Positions 10,979 to 22,700 of a DNA stretch of 64,000 nt are shown piece by piece; position 1 is the stretch's first letter; each line of letters begins with the position of its first letter. The stretch is from the NCBI GenBank assembly GCA_017311315.1, contig CM029654.1, forward strand, positions 10,537,448 through 10,601,447, read 5' to 3'. The stretch comes from Dendrocalamus latiflorus (Eukaryota; Streptophyta; Magnoliopsida; Poales; Poaceae). The notes beneath the pieces were generated by a model. It saw only the letters and a list, made by a program, of their open reading frames with translations, ran no database searches and was not told where the DNA came from. Made by a program: the position numbers and the translations under genes.

Positions 10979-12175
10979 AGAAAAAGTCACAGATGGACGG
11001 GAGTAGTGGAGATACGGAGAGATTGGTCAGACCCATGTGTCCACATCGATCGTGCTGGATATTCACGGCGTGACCACAAGGCATTTTCCATCTAAGTTAA
11101 CTACCAACTTGAAGTTCTAAATTAATCCGAATTTATTTCCGGGAAGTAAAAAAAACCTACTATCAACATGTCTTATTTTGAAGGTTAATGAACAAAAAAA
11201 AATTCATCTAGAAAAGTAGAGTACCATTCAGTAACAAAATTTCCATATCTTTATACATCAACAAAATCAACCTACGTTTTGCAAAATGCAGTTTACGTTC
11301 TTCTATTTGTCACATTGTTTTTATTAAAGAAATATGTGGCAAAAATCGAAAGGCTAGAGTAGAGTGTCTCGTCCTGTTCGATCAATCTTTCTCAGGCTTT
11401 CTTTCCGGACACCACGGAAAGAAGCTCTGCAGCAAACCTATTTGGATGCATGCAATCAGCAATCCAATCGCGTGCCTAGTTTCCAAGACTTTCGATTCAC
11501 TACAGAGACGAGAGTCCTACTCTCACGTATCCCGATCATCGTTTGGTAAATTCTTGGACCGAGCAACGAGCTTCACATACCGCTCTTCTGATCCTTCGCT
11601 CGCCTATGCCCTGTTCTTATCTTCAGAGATTGGAGCTTTAAAAAAATCGAGTATGCTTTCATGGGATCCTCTTCGGGATCAGTTAATAAACAAACGATGT
11701 CTTGGATCGTAAGATCAGGAGGAGAAGACAAGTTGCCAACTAGAGCCCCGGTTCATCTTTTGTCCTGGTTAGGTTAACGTGCATCTTCTCTTGACCGGTC
11801 CCCTGTTGGATCTCTGACGATTACTGTTACATGGACTCTTCTTAAATCGGCATATATTCTTCTCCATCTCGTGAAGCAGCAGCTTCTTCGATTAACTATC
11901 CTTATTATTCGACTACAGTTGGCACAGTTATTCCTGGTCTGCAGAACTGAATTGCGTTGTCCGGTCGGACTAAATTCAGGAATGTGTCTGAAAACGGTGG
12001 CGTTGCAGAAAGCAGACTTCGACACACGCTAAAATATTCGCAGGTTGTACCAGGCTACCACTTCAACGTTCCCTGGATCTGGCGATGGAGGCGCTTTAAT
12101 GGCCGTAAGTTGGCCCTAACAACCCGGCCGAAATTTCTTCATGCCTTCCAAGCTGCCTTCCAAACAGGTCTTAGC
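10979..12175. other. Intergenic DNA upstream of CSLA
   Basis: About 1.2 kb without a supported gene. Short open frames on both strands show no recognisable domain and no splice context. I see no clear inverted or direct terminal repeats. Confidence 0.5.
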
Positions 12176-12367
12176 TAGGAATGAAAAACAGTAAAGGATA
12201 ATTTATTTTATCTAATATTTATAATCCAGAAAACACGAATATGGTAATCAAAATCCGTATTTACGAATGTTCATATTCGTATTTAAGAATGTTCATATCC
12301 ATATTTGAGAATATTCATATTCGTATTCGAGACTATTCGATTCGTATTTGATCTGTTTCCATCCCTG
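12176..12367. mobile_element. Possible hAT-like MITE remnant
   Basis: The left end TAGGAATGAAAAACAG resembles the reverse complement of the right end, CAGGGATGGAAACAG. The interior is AT-rich with repeated ATTCATATTCGTATT. The CAGGGATGGAAA end is typical of plant hAT elements. No good 8-bp target duplication is seen, so the copy is old or the ends are misplaced. Confidence 0.45.
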
Positions 12368-12820
12368 GTGACCTCCCTGAGGATGATTGTAGAAGTAATT
12401 TTCTGATGAACCAAGCTTTACAAGCAAGAAGTGAAAATTAGTGCATTATGCAAGAAAGACGGTGCAATGAAATGCACTACAACATTCAGACCGTCATATG
12501 ACTTTCGAAATTATGATATAATAAAATACAAAGTGCATTACAACATGCGAAAGCGCAAAGTAGTGGCTTCTAGACGCTAGGACATTTGTATTGGCTTTGA
12601 CTTCTCTAAAAAGAAGCTAAAGCCAATACATGTGCTGCTCAAACGGCTTAAAAGCCTGGCTTCTAGGTTCTGCTATTAACTTTTGGCTGTAATTGTACAA
12701 CAGCGACTGTTACCTTTTCTAAGTTAAATAATAATAAAAAAGAAAATTAAAAAACACTGGTACATCTTTTTAGACAACGCAAGAGGATAAAGAGGAAAAA
12801 ACGAAAACACAAAAAGTCAA
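12368..12820. other. AT-rich intergenic spacer with one hairpin
   Basis: No gene is supported here. The only structure seen is the hairpin at 12587-12630. Confidence 0.5.
12587..12630. repeat. Perfect-stem hairpin
   Basis: TGTATTGGCTTTGACTTCT is followed, after a 6-base loop, by a near-perfect reverse complement ending AGCCAATACA. The stem is about 19 bp with one or two mismatches. It is probably the core of a foldback MITE. Confidence 0.65.
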
Positions 12821-13036
12821 GGGTATTGATAAACATCATCTGGATAATTTCTTTCTAACTATCATTCATATTTGTGACCGTTGGATTAGAGATCCAAGGG
12901 CCACAAATTCTCCCCACCCCCTCCAAAAAAAATTCACCCCCCTCCAAAAAAAGAGACCGTTGGATCTCTAATCCAACGGTCTGAAATTTGGATGATTGTT
13001 GGGAAGAAAACATCCGGGTGATACCTATACACACCC
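12821..13036. mobile_element. Mutator-type MITE with 9-bp target duplication
   Basis: A 216-bp element whose two ends are imperfect inverted repeats of about 75 bp, starting GGGTATTGATA on the left and GGGTGTGTATA (reverse complement) on the right. The innermost stem GACCGTTGGATTAGAGATCC is nearly perfect. It is flanked by a 9-bp direct repeat AAAAGTCAA (12812-12820 and 13037-13045), the length made by Mutator-like transposases. It lies about 630 bp upstream of the CSLA TATA box. Confidence 0.85.
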
Positions 13037-13670
13037 AAAAGTCAAAATTAAGAATTTGGTATATTTTAAGTAACTTCTAACTTCTAGTAGTTGAATACTT
13101 TTAAACCCTTTAAAGCCGGGCTAACAGCCCTATATAAGCACGTTCTCATGTAAAAAAAAAAGAGGCAGAGATATGGAGTCACAGGGGAGGACACGCACAC
13201 CGGACACAGCAGCTGATCGAGCTGAGGCTGGCAAAAAAAAAGTCACATGCGGGCAGTGAACTCATTGTTCCCCCATGTGAACAGCGGTTTGCCGATCGAG
13301 TCGACAGCAGCACTGCGTCTTTAGCGTGGAGCGTAAACACAGCCGCAACACATGGCTGCTGGGTCCAGACAAGCCATGGATCTGCTGAATCGCACACCCC
13401 TACCGCCATCTCACCTCTCATCTTCTTCCTCCAGTCTCCTCCGATCCCATTTACTTTTTCCGCACCAATAATAGACGCCAAGTGCCCCCTCACAGCCTCA
13501 CCTCTACTTGGCTACTACTACTACTAGGTCATTTATTTCTCCACACAAAGGGAAAAAAAACAGAACTTAACCAAGCCAAGAACACCTAACCACACCACAT
13601 GCAGAGTAGCTCCTCCTTGGAGTCCCCATCATTGCTCACACCACTAACCTGTCATGTGCCTCCATCCAAG
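13037..13670 (+). promoter_or_regulatory. CSLA proximal upstream region
   Basis: About 630 bp between the Mutator MITE and the TATA box. It holds no convincing gene. A short CTACTACTACTACTA repeat lies near 13513. It is the likely proximal promoter of the downstream gene by position only. Confidence 0.5.
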
Positions 13671-13680
13671 CTATATAAAA
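13671..13680 (+). promoter_or_regulatory. TATA box of the CSLA gene
   Basis: CTATATAAAA lies 91-100 bp upstream of the CSLA start codon, a normal distance for a plant core promoter. Transcription would start near 13705. Confidence 0.8.
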
Positions 13681-13770
13681 GTATGCACCATTGTATACTG
13701 CTAGCCAGTATCATCAGCACCTTGTCCTAGATCCAGTCACTTCTTGTGTCCTTGGCATCCTTGGGTCAGG

Positions 13771-16700
13771 ATGGATGCCATCACCGGCACTACGACGACG
13801 ACGTCCAGTGGCCATGGCGTCGGCGAGGAGGTGGCGAGGCTGTGGGGCGAGCTGCCGGTGCGGGTGGACTGGGCGGCCGTGGCGGCGCAATGCGCGTACG
13901 CGTGGGCTCAGGCGAGGGCGTTTGTGGTGGTGCCGGTCGTGAGGCTGCTGGTGCTCCTGTCGCTGGCGATGACTGTGATGATACTGCTCGAGAAGCTCTT
14001 CGTCTGCGCCGTGTGCCTCACGGTGAAGCTGTTCCGGCTGAAGCCCGAGCGCCGGTACCGGTGGAAGCCCATCGCCGCCGCCGCCGGCGGCGACGAGGAG
14101 GCCGGCGGCGGCTCCGAGTTCCCCATGGTGCTGGTGCAGATCCCCATGTACAACGAGCGAGAGGTGAGTAGAGTAAATTAAACCACTTGACTAATGATCG
14201 TCTGTGTTCCTTCATTGGTGGAGCTGGCAACCCTTGAGTGAGCAAGCAGTAAAAGGAGAAGGCGATTTTGACTCTGTTTTGGTTTTGTATGGGCGTGGTT
14301 GGAACGAAGGTGTACAAGCTGTCGATCGGGGCGGCATGTGCGCTGGAGTGGCCGTCCCACCGCGTCGTGATACAGGTGCTGGACGACTCCACTGACCCCG
14401 TTGTAAAGGTAAAGCTCCCCTCCCATCTCAGATGCCTCATGCTCGACGTTAATTTGCAACCCAACTTTCTCCGTCCTGCGATTAATCATTCGTTTCCTTC
14501 ATGCACTGACGCATACGGCACTGTTACATGCATGCGTGAGGCCAGCGACGGCCTCTCGGCTCTCTCTCCATCCTAGTTTTCGTTTCTTTTCTTTTCTTTT
14601 CCTTTCCCTATGTGTGCGTCGTTTCGTGCTTGGCATTTTGGCAACTCGTCGCTGGCAGCACGTACGTAGGAGTGTGGTGGTCTGCCATGCTGGCACGGTG
14701 GCACTCGCCGGCCGCCGTGTGGTTACCCGGTCATCCCTTCCGCAAGCCGGCCTGGTCAACGAGCGTTTAACGCGGCGGTGGACACGGTGGCTCTGCCATG
14801 TCGGCCCCGTCGACGCCTCCACGTAGGAATTGGTTAGGACCGCGTCGACAATGCGATAAACGTATGGCCGTTCAGTAAGCCCACACGTGGACCGTGCCCG
14901 TGACAAGTAGACGCGCGCAGCTCTGGACACAAGGAAGCAGCGCTCTGCGCTGCTGTGCGCATATAATCCCGCGAGAGCGAGCCCCATCCCGCTATGCCCG
15001 GCCAAAGCTAGTCCACCGTGGAAGGGCACGGAGACGGATGGCATTATCCGTCGCGGCAATGATGGATGTGGCGCTAGGCAGCGATGTGATCGACCGACTG
15101 GATGCGCCGATCTAGGTACCTGCCCGCTGCCGCAGGTCTAATTCTTTTCGGTTTGTAGGCTACTAGCTACGTAAACGCAGCGTCACGCCGCGCTAGCTAC
15201 CGTATAGATTAAAATAAAAGAGACGATAATTCGTAAGGTGTTTCTTTAAAAAATCAAGGACGCATGCGTAATTTCAGAAAAACCAAAGGGCTTTTTCGCA
15301 AAAAAACTAAGGGCCTGTACGTAACTAAACAAAGACCTATACATAATTTTGGAAACCGCGGTTTGCTATCGTGAAGTGGAGGGTGCTTTCCGAAAAAAAA
15401 CCTGGCAGGGACCTGTTTGCGAGAAGCAGGGACTTGTTTGCGAGAACGGAGGACCTCTACATGATTTCGCAAAACGCAGGGGCGTTTTCACAAAAAAACG
15501 TGACGTGGCATAGCTCTGGGGCTGGGGAGTCCCCCAACTTTAATATACGAAGTATACGAGTCTGTTTTTTTCATCAGCTTATGTCTATTTATGACTTTTA
15601 GCCTATTCACGAGAGAGTACAGAGTAATAGAAACTTATGTACGATTTTGACCGATATAAATAAAGTTGTTACAATACATACTACAATCAACTTGTAAATC
15701 CCGCTTTAAAAAGACAATTCGTTTAAAAGTTAGTTATTGTAGAAAAACCAAAACAGTTTTTAGAAGCTGAAAATAAGAGGCCTATAGTTTCCTACGAATA
15801 AACAAATAAACGGTTCCCCATCGTTGTTTCGAAGCGGTTTATCAGGACAGTCGTTTCGAAATAGTTTATCTGCATTCGATTCGTTTGCATAAGTTTATAA
15901 GTTCGTGTCAGGATAAAAACCATCAGCCATGTAACTATAAGCCATCAGTCATAGCAAAAAAGAACACACGCATTAATTTCATTACTCTTCCCCTCTACTA
16001 CGAGTCATACTAGCAGAGCATTTAATTTATAGTTCCTCAATTCAGAAACTACTAATATATGAAAAAACTATTTACATTGATCACATAGAAATGATATCAT
16101 TAGATTAACTATGAAAAGTATTTTATAATATAATTAGTTTATATTATTTTATGAAATATAATCATATAAAAATTATTGGTCAAATTTGTAAGTTAGAGAT
16201 GTGTAAATATTCAAAACATCGTATACTCTTGACCAGAGAGAGAGAGAGTAGTAGTTAGACGTGTGGAGTAGTAGCTGACAGTGGTGTGTTCTGACTTTGG
16301 CTTGCTTGCCGGCTCAGAAACGCGGATGGGTCTCGCCTGACGTTAACGTCAGAGGATTCGAATCCCAGAAACGCCCGGTAGATCGATCTGGTCAACACGA
16401 GAGAGCCGAGGCACTGATACAAGTTAAGTAGTAGCAGATGATGTTTAGCAATGGACCTAGGAGGTCTTACAGGCCGTTCAGTTGGATTGAAAAAAAGTGA
16501 TTTATGACTAAAATTATATTGTAGCTAGATGAAAGAATACTGTAACTGGTGATAACTTATTTGATCTAATTAAATTTTAAAAATTAAAATAGAAAAAACT
16601 GGTTAGCCCATCACGGATAATATAAACGAATACGAGAAAAAAAACCGGCAAAAAAACTAAAAAACGAAATTTAAAAATAATAAAAAATAAGTCAGAATCT

Positions 16701-19700
16701 AGAAACTCACGCCGAAATAAACAGAATCTTAATTAGGCTGTCAAGATGGGCCACCGCCGGCCCTGTTTGCCGAGAAATTTTATTGTGCCCCCGTGACACA
16801 GAGCCGGTTGTGTCACGGGCCAACCAAACGTTGACACGTGGCATGGAAGGAATAGAAAATTCAGTTTTGCTATTGCACAGGCGACTGAAATTTTTTTATG
16901 TTTCAGTCACCTGAAATTACACTCTCAATGAACTAAAATTGCAGCCCCCCTCCAAAAAAACAGTTGCAACTTTAGGTGATTCAGAGTGCAACTTCAGGTG
17001 ACCTGAAATTGCACTCTCAATCAACTAAAATTGCAGCCCCCTCCAAAAAAATATGTGCAACTTCAGGTGATTCAAAGTGCAACTTTACGTGACTGAAAGA
17101 TAAAAAATTTTTAATCGCCTGTGTAATAGTCTACCCCTAAAAAATTATATTTTTACTGTTATGCACTGTAGCAAGTCAATAAAAATATTATTATTCTACT
17201 GTTTACTGTAGCAAACAGTAAAAATAATATTTTTATTGACTTGCTGCAGTGCAAAACAGTAAAAAATAATTTTTTATTCTTGTATGCCACATGTCAACAT
17301 TCGGTTGGCCCGTGACACAACCGGCTCTGTGTCACAGGGCACAATAAAATTACTCCTGTGCAGTACGGACAGGATTCAGGAGCACGTAGTTTCGCAGCTG
17401 CATCATGTGCTGCTGAATTATTATACCTGGCGCCGCGCGCGAGCGATCGAGTTGATTGCGGCAAAAACAACAGCTCGAGGCATTCGCTTTTGACGACTTG
17501 CTAACCGGGTCGTCCTGTTCTGGTAGAATTTGTCAGTGGCCCTAGAGCATTATTGTCCGTGGCCTAGGTGGTCAGCCCACGCTCTCGGACACCCTTTCTC
17601 TTTTTCCTAGAAGGAGATAGAGGCTTGGCGACCTTTTCCTTTTTTAATCTTCTGTTTTTTAGAGAGAGAAGGTTGGGCACCTTACTCTGATGATACGTTG
17701 GAAGTAGGGAAAATTAAGGCACCTTAATTACAACAGAGAACGTGCACTAACCATACGCCATACACGAGCGGACCTAAGATTTCTTTAATAAGTATTAATA
17801 GTTGATAAATAAAATATAAAATTCCACGAAAGCAAAAAAAGTACAAAATATTTGTGCAAGATACAACATCTGTAAATAATTCAAAAAAATTTAAAATTAA
17901 TTTACAAAAATTTAAAAATAACTTAATATGAAACTATGTTGATGCAGTTTAATATGTATGGCCTGCATGCACTAGTATGCGACAATGTGTAATTGTTGCC
18001 TAGTACCTACTACATCGTCGACCTGACCGTCACTACCGCACACTTCCTCCCCGGCTCTCAGGTGACAGCTGTTGTCTGTTTGCTCCTTGCAAATGTATCA
18101 CTGCTTGTCGTGACTACACACCTTGCCATCGAGGCCAAGCTAGGGGCCAGAATTGCTCTCCAACCCCTTATCAAGTCACTTGGTGTCCAATTATCCCTTG
18201 ATCTCGTGGACCAGTGCCACCAGATTTAGCAATTTTAGTCTGGATTAGTGGAGCCTGAGAGAGACACAAAGAGAGGGGGGAGTGAGAGGATAGGTTAGGG
18301 TTTGAGAGGTCTACGGATGGGCAAAAGGGTTAGTCTGATGAGGGAGCGGATGGGTTATTAGGCTGCACTATTTTTGATGAATTGGAAAGAGAAGATGTGG
18401 GAGTGGGTTGAAATCAATTGTGGGAGAGGAGGTGCAGGAGCAAGTTGTGAAGGTACATATATGAAATATTTTATCTAATTATCAGTATATATATGTAATA
18501 TATCTACTAATTATTGGGTATTACATGAAAAAATTTAGGTATTCAACTGAATACTCTTGAATTATATTAGGCCTATCTATGACACCATATGTATACACCG
18601 TATACGTTTTACTGAAATATACGCTAAGACTAAGTGTGCTCATTTAGACTTAAATTTGTGGCTTTTGGCCTTTTTCACTGTTTTATAATTTTTTTCATTG
18701 TAGATACCGATAGCTTTTTTTAGCGTAATTAAATTTTAAAAATAGAAAAACATATGTTATCCCACCACGGACAATGCAAAAGGAATAGGGGAAAAAGAAA
18801 AGAGAAAACCTAAAAAAAATCCCAAAAAGTCAGAAAAAATACGAAATTAAGAAACTAGAAGGCATAAGCCAAAATTTGAAGCCCAAATGAGAAGTGCCCA
18901 GCAAAGGTCATTGAATAAATCTTAGATTTATTCAATATCTTATGGAGCACATGTATATGATTTTTTATTGAACATGTGAGAGACTCGAGTCGATTTAGGG
19001 ATCAAATCGGACGAACAGCTCGCACGACTACAAAGCAGCTCGCTCTTCTTGTGCCGTGGTGTCCGTGTTACCTGGTCATCTCTCACGGGTCATGAATGAT
19101 ACACGTGTTGCCAAGAGGCCCTTTTATATCTTGGCTATGCTGTGCGAGCAGCGTCAAAGAGATTAGTACAAGTATATAACACGTCTAGCGATCGCCTCCA
19201 GCTTTACGCTCTTCTGATCGGGTAGCTTAACTAATAACTAGCATGCATGATGCACGTGCATACGGTCACCGTCGCCACGGTCACACGTGGCAATCGACAC
19301 GAGCTGCACCTGCGTTGATAATGCACCGGTAGCAGCAGAACATTCATCTGTTGCATTCGGGCACCTTATTCAGAAAGAAAGGTGAGAAAGGAAGAGAGCA
19401 ATAAAAGACTCTGAAGGAGAGGTATTTTTTTTATGCTATGGCTGATAAGTTTTATTTGTGTTTTTTTATACGATGGTAAACAACGAAAACACTCATAAGG
19501 ACAAAGAATATGATTTTTGAACTCGAAAAATCGTTAGAAAAATCTTCTCAAGAAGCTATCTAATTTGTTTTGACTTTCGGAGAAACTAAAAACCTAAAAT
19601 AACATAGAGATATTTGCTTCTTAATTGTGCACGCGGGTGGGTCCGGCCACTGTGGGGCCGAGCCGCCAAGGTACCTACGGCTGATCCGGCTCACTTTGGG

Positions 19701-22176
19701 CATAAGGCCCACTTCTCAGTGTGGGCAGGTACGGTACTAGGGCTCATATAGATTACATTGCTGTATTTTTTGTCGTAAAAAGAAAACGATTCACAAACTC
19801 AACAAATAAGCACACAATAACGATGCACAGCAATTCGTCCAAAAAAATCCAAATAAAATTCGATGGACCCTTACCCTCTTCGATCAATTCCTATCGTCAC
19901 TGATTGAAAAACTGCTCCTACCATCAAATCAAACTATCAAAGAGGTTGGATCTACACGCACAATGCAATAGGACCGTAGGAGTTCTGCAAAAACCAATCA
20001 TGAGGGAGGGAGCAAGCTTTCCCCGTCAGATCCGGCGGCCACAGCGGCCTGCTGCTCGTGCCGTGTCCTGGATTCGCGCCCATTACTACAACTCACTTAA
20101 GAAGTCGCGCAGGGCATCCTTGTTCTTCCTGATGCCATGGCCATGCTAGCCCCACTGGCCGCTACCAGCAGCAGTGTCCTGCGTGACCTCGCACGGAAGG
20201 CTGTCCCGAGAATTGATCCTTCCAGCAATGAACAAATTCCCATTTTTTTTCCTATTTCGATTTTCAGGACTTGGTGGAGATGGAGTGCCAGAGATGGAAG
20301 GGCAAGGGTGTGAACATCAAGTACGAGGTCAGAGGGAACCGGAAGGGGTACAAAGCCGGCGCGCTCAAGGAAGGATTGAGGCACGACTACGTGAAAGAGT
20401 GCGAGTACATTGCCATGTTCGACGCAGATTTCCAGCCAGAGTCCGATTTCCTCCTGAGGACAGTTCCATTCCTTGTCCACAACCCGGAGATCGCCCTTGT
20501 TCAGACTCGTTGGAAGTTTGGTCAGTACAGATGTGTTCTGTTCCTGTACTCTAAGCGCGCAAATTTTAGTTTGACAAATGACAGACGTATAATGTGAGGA
20601 CTTAGTTGATCTAAGTTTCTTCGTGCTATATGTGCAGTTAATTCTGATGAGTGTCTACTGACGAGATTCCAAGAAATGTCATTGGACTACCACTTCAAGT
20701 TTGAGCAAGAGGCAGGCTCTTCAGTGTACTCATTTTTCGGCTTCAATGGTGCAGTCTGTTTCCCTCATGTATATAGTTCAATAATCCAACTCATCATATT
20801 AAGTAATCTGCTGACCTTACAAGAGTGCTTTTTTTTCATCTTTCAGGAACAGCTGGTGTCTGGAGGATTGCAGCAATTGATGATGCCGGGGGCTGGAAGG
20901 ACCGGACAACAGTAGAGGACATGGACCTGGCTGTTCGCGCGACACTGCAGGGCTGGAAGTTCATTTATGTTGGTGATGTAAAAGTACGCCGGTGCTCATT
21001 TACTTGCTTGTCAGCAATTAGAGAACTCAACAAGAAACAAACCTAACGATCCACAGAATGCTGCGTATGTGTGTGGTTAGGTCAAGAGTGAGCTACCGAG
21101 CACATTCAAGGCATACCGGTTTCAGCAGCACAGATGGTCATGTGGACCGGCAAACCTATTCAAGAAAATGATGGTAGAGATTTTAGAAAACAAGGTTAGC
21201 GTTTTGACCAGGCTGCCTTTGGCAAATGCATCGCATCATCTTATTGCCTGACATGTTTACCGTTTTCTCTGTGTAGAAAGTATCACTGTGGAACAAAATT
21301 CACCTCTGGTATGATTTCTTCTTTGTTGGTAAGATTGCTGCTCACACAGTGACATTCATCTACTATTGCTTTGCGATCCCTGTGTCGGTTTTTTTCCCTG
21401 AGATTCAAATTCCTCTCTGGGGGGTGGTCTATGTTCCAACGGTTATCACCCTCTGCAAAGCTCTTGGAGCACCAAGGTAACTAGCATTCCAAGGTTCAAG
21501 CTTCAGAATGACAGTTGTAATATACGATCAGTAACACCGGAAAATTGATCTCTGTTTCAGTTCATTTCACCTGGTGATTCTCTGGGTCCTTTTTGAGAAT
21601 GTCATGTCGTTGCACCGGATAAAAGCAGCAGTAACTGGTATTCTAGATGCTGGAAGAGTCAATGAGTGGGTTGTCACCGAGAAGTTGGGAGACACCAACA
21701 AGACAAAGCCAGCCACCATTGAATCAGATGCTGTGAAAGTGATAGATGTGGAGCTAACAACGCCCCTGGTACCAAAGCTCAAGAAGAGGCAAACAAAATT
21801 ATGGGAGAAGTAAGTAAAGTTTAATAGTTCATCGTCGTATTCTCCAAAAAAAAGTAAATTTTATTGTCAAGAATTTTCAAAGCTAATATGGTATGTACAT
21901 TTGAAATACTAAATACAAAATTTTACCAACTTGTGAGAATGTACATACTGCAAAGGAGACATAACTTTCTAGTTTTTGGCAAATGTTCATACATGTCTTC
22001 TTTCTTTCAGGTACCATTGCTCGGAACTTTTTGTTGGAACCTGCATAATGCTATGCGGTTGCTACGATGTGCTTTACGCAAAGAAGGGATACTACATCTA
22101 CCTCTTCCTTCAAGGCCTAGCTTTCCTCGTTGTCGGTTTTGAGTATATCGGCACAAAACCTCCTTGTGCTGAATAA
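13771..22176 (+). CDS. CSLA: Cellulose-synthase-like A protein, probable glucomannan 4-beta-mannosyltransferase, nine exons
   Basis: GT2 family enzyme expected in the Golgi membrane, where it polymerises mannose from GDP-mannose (and glucose) into (gluco)mannan. Exons, all with GT..AG borders and consistent phase: 13771-14163, 14310-14408, 20268-20520, 20638-20748, 20847-20983, 21081-21194, 21277-21476, 21561-21809, 22011-22176; total 573 aa. An N-terminal membrane segment covers about residues 51-88. Catalytic motifs are DDSTD (156-160), DAD (216-218), TVED ending at D310, and QQHRW (346-350). More membrane segments lie in exons 7 and 9. The ATG at 13771 is the first in frame after the TATA box. 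Length and motif spacing are normal for CSLA, and no coding damage is seen. Intron 2 is unusually long (5.86 kb). I do not assign a member number. Confidence 0.95.
15785..15960. repeat. Dispersed repeat copy A (CGGTTTAT type)
   Basis: The stretch with GAAGCGGTTTATCAGGACAG and ATTCGATTCGTTTGCA followed by ATAAAAACCATCAGCC resembles 23325-23455 (GCGGCTTATCGGGATGGA, ATTCGATTTATTTACA, CCAAAAATCATAAGCC). It is probably two relics of one MITE family. Ends are not defined. Confidence 0.5.
16466..16740. repeat. Dispersed repeat copy B1 in CSLA intron 2
   Basis: The segment with TAATTAAATTTTAAAAAT, AGCCCATCACGGATAAT and an A-rich stretch to AGTCAGAATCTAGAAACTC shares order and words with 18640-18910. 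It is a likely old MITE. No clear termini are seen. Confidence 0.5.
16772..17355. mobile_element. Foldback/MITE-like element in CSLA intron 2
   Basis: Long inverted repeats: the left arm (AATTTTATTGTGCCC, GTGACACAGAGCCGG, TTGTGTCACGGGCCAACC) is mirrored at the right end. A second inner inverted block carries ATTGCACAGGCGACTGAAA on the left and its counterpart near 17095-17130. The total arm length is over 100 bp per side. No open frame is present. A convincing target duplication was not found. A smaller palindrome is nested off-centre at 17139-17276. Confidence 0.8.
17139..17276. mobile_element. Nested palindromic MITE
   Basis: A 138-bp near-perfect palindrome: TTTTTACTGTTATGCACTG and TAGCAAGTCAATAAAAATA on the left are mirrored by ATTTTTATTGACTTGCTGCA and GCAAAACAGTAAAAAATAA on the right. 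Its off-centre position suggests a later insertion into the larger foldback element. Confidence 0.7.
17356..20267 (+). other. CSLA intron 2, second part
   Basis: Non-coding DNA up to the acceptor AG at 20266-20267. It includes a diverged repeat at 18640-18910 and a GC-richer patch near 19980-20220 of unknown origin. No coding exon is supported. Confidence 0.6.
18640..18910. repeat. Dispersed repeat copy B2 in CSLA intron 2
   Basis: It shares TAATTAAATTTTAAAAAT, ATCCCACCACGGACAAT and the following A-rich block with 16466-16740. The same old repeat family has inserted twice in one intron. Confidence 0.5.
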
Positions 22177-22700
22177 GCTGCCATTGATGGAACTGACGTC
22201 CGTGCTTACGAGAAATTGCGTGCAAGTAAAGCCTCTCTCCTGCACATATCAACTTCAGAACAATCATGGAGCATTCTTCCCGTCGGTCTTAGTCAGATTT
22301 GATCCAACCATTCTTTACTGCCAAGAAGGCTACTCAAATAACACGGTCATTCTTTTGACAATTACAGTATTTACTGAAGCACCATGACAGAAGGATTGGT
22401 GCAACAGCATTCCATTTAGATCTTGTAGAGATGCATTCCTCACACTTGCAAGAATAACAGCAGCTGTAAATGAAATAACATGCTTTGCCAATTACTGTAG
22501 ATCTCCAAAATTAGCCTACCCTTTTTGCCAATGATTGATCATGTAGCTTGTTCAGTCATGTAACAGAGGATCATCAGCACCCTCAGTCTATATCCTGTGC
22601 AGTAGGCTAAAAACACTTGTAAATCTACATTGTTTCTGAACACCCAATAATTCTGTCAAATTCAGACAGATCTTGAAATGCATTATAAATTTAGCATGTA
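22177..22700 (+). other. Probable CSLA 3' untranslated region and end
   Basis: About 500 bp after the stop codon without a gene. AATGAAATAA near 22467 is a plausible plant polyadenylation signal. The transcript end cannot be fixed from sequence alone. Confidence 0.45.

Larger units (their letters stand above)
14409..16771 (+). other. CSLA intron 2, first part
   Basis: Non-coding DNA after the donor at 14409. It has a moderately GC-rich 14600-15120 stretch, then AT-rich DNA. No gene is supported. A phrase like GGGACCTGTTTGCGAGAA is locally repeated around 15408-15450. Other diverged repeats are listed separately. Confidence 0.6.

Noticed and set aside
13744..13770. An upstream start for CSLA at 13744
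   Set aside because: The codon there is TTG, not ATG; the first in-frame ATG is 13771 at a normal distance from the TATA box.
17993..18229. 78-codon hydrophobic open frame in CSLA intron 2
   Set aside because: Resembles a membrane segment by composition only; no family match and it lies in an intron.
20676..20915. A CSLA exon reading through from 20638 to 20915
   Set aside because: GT at 20749 and AG at 20846 give an intron that restores the conserved FFGFNGTAGVWR sequence.
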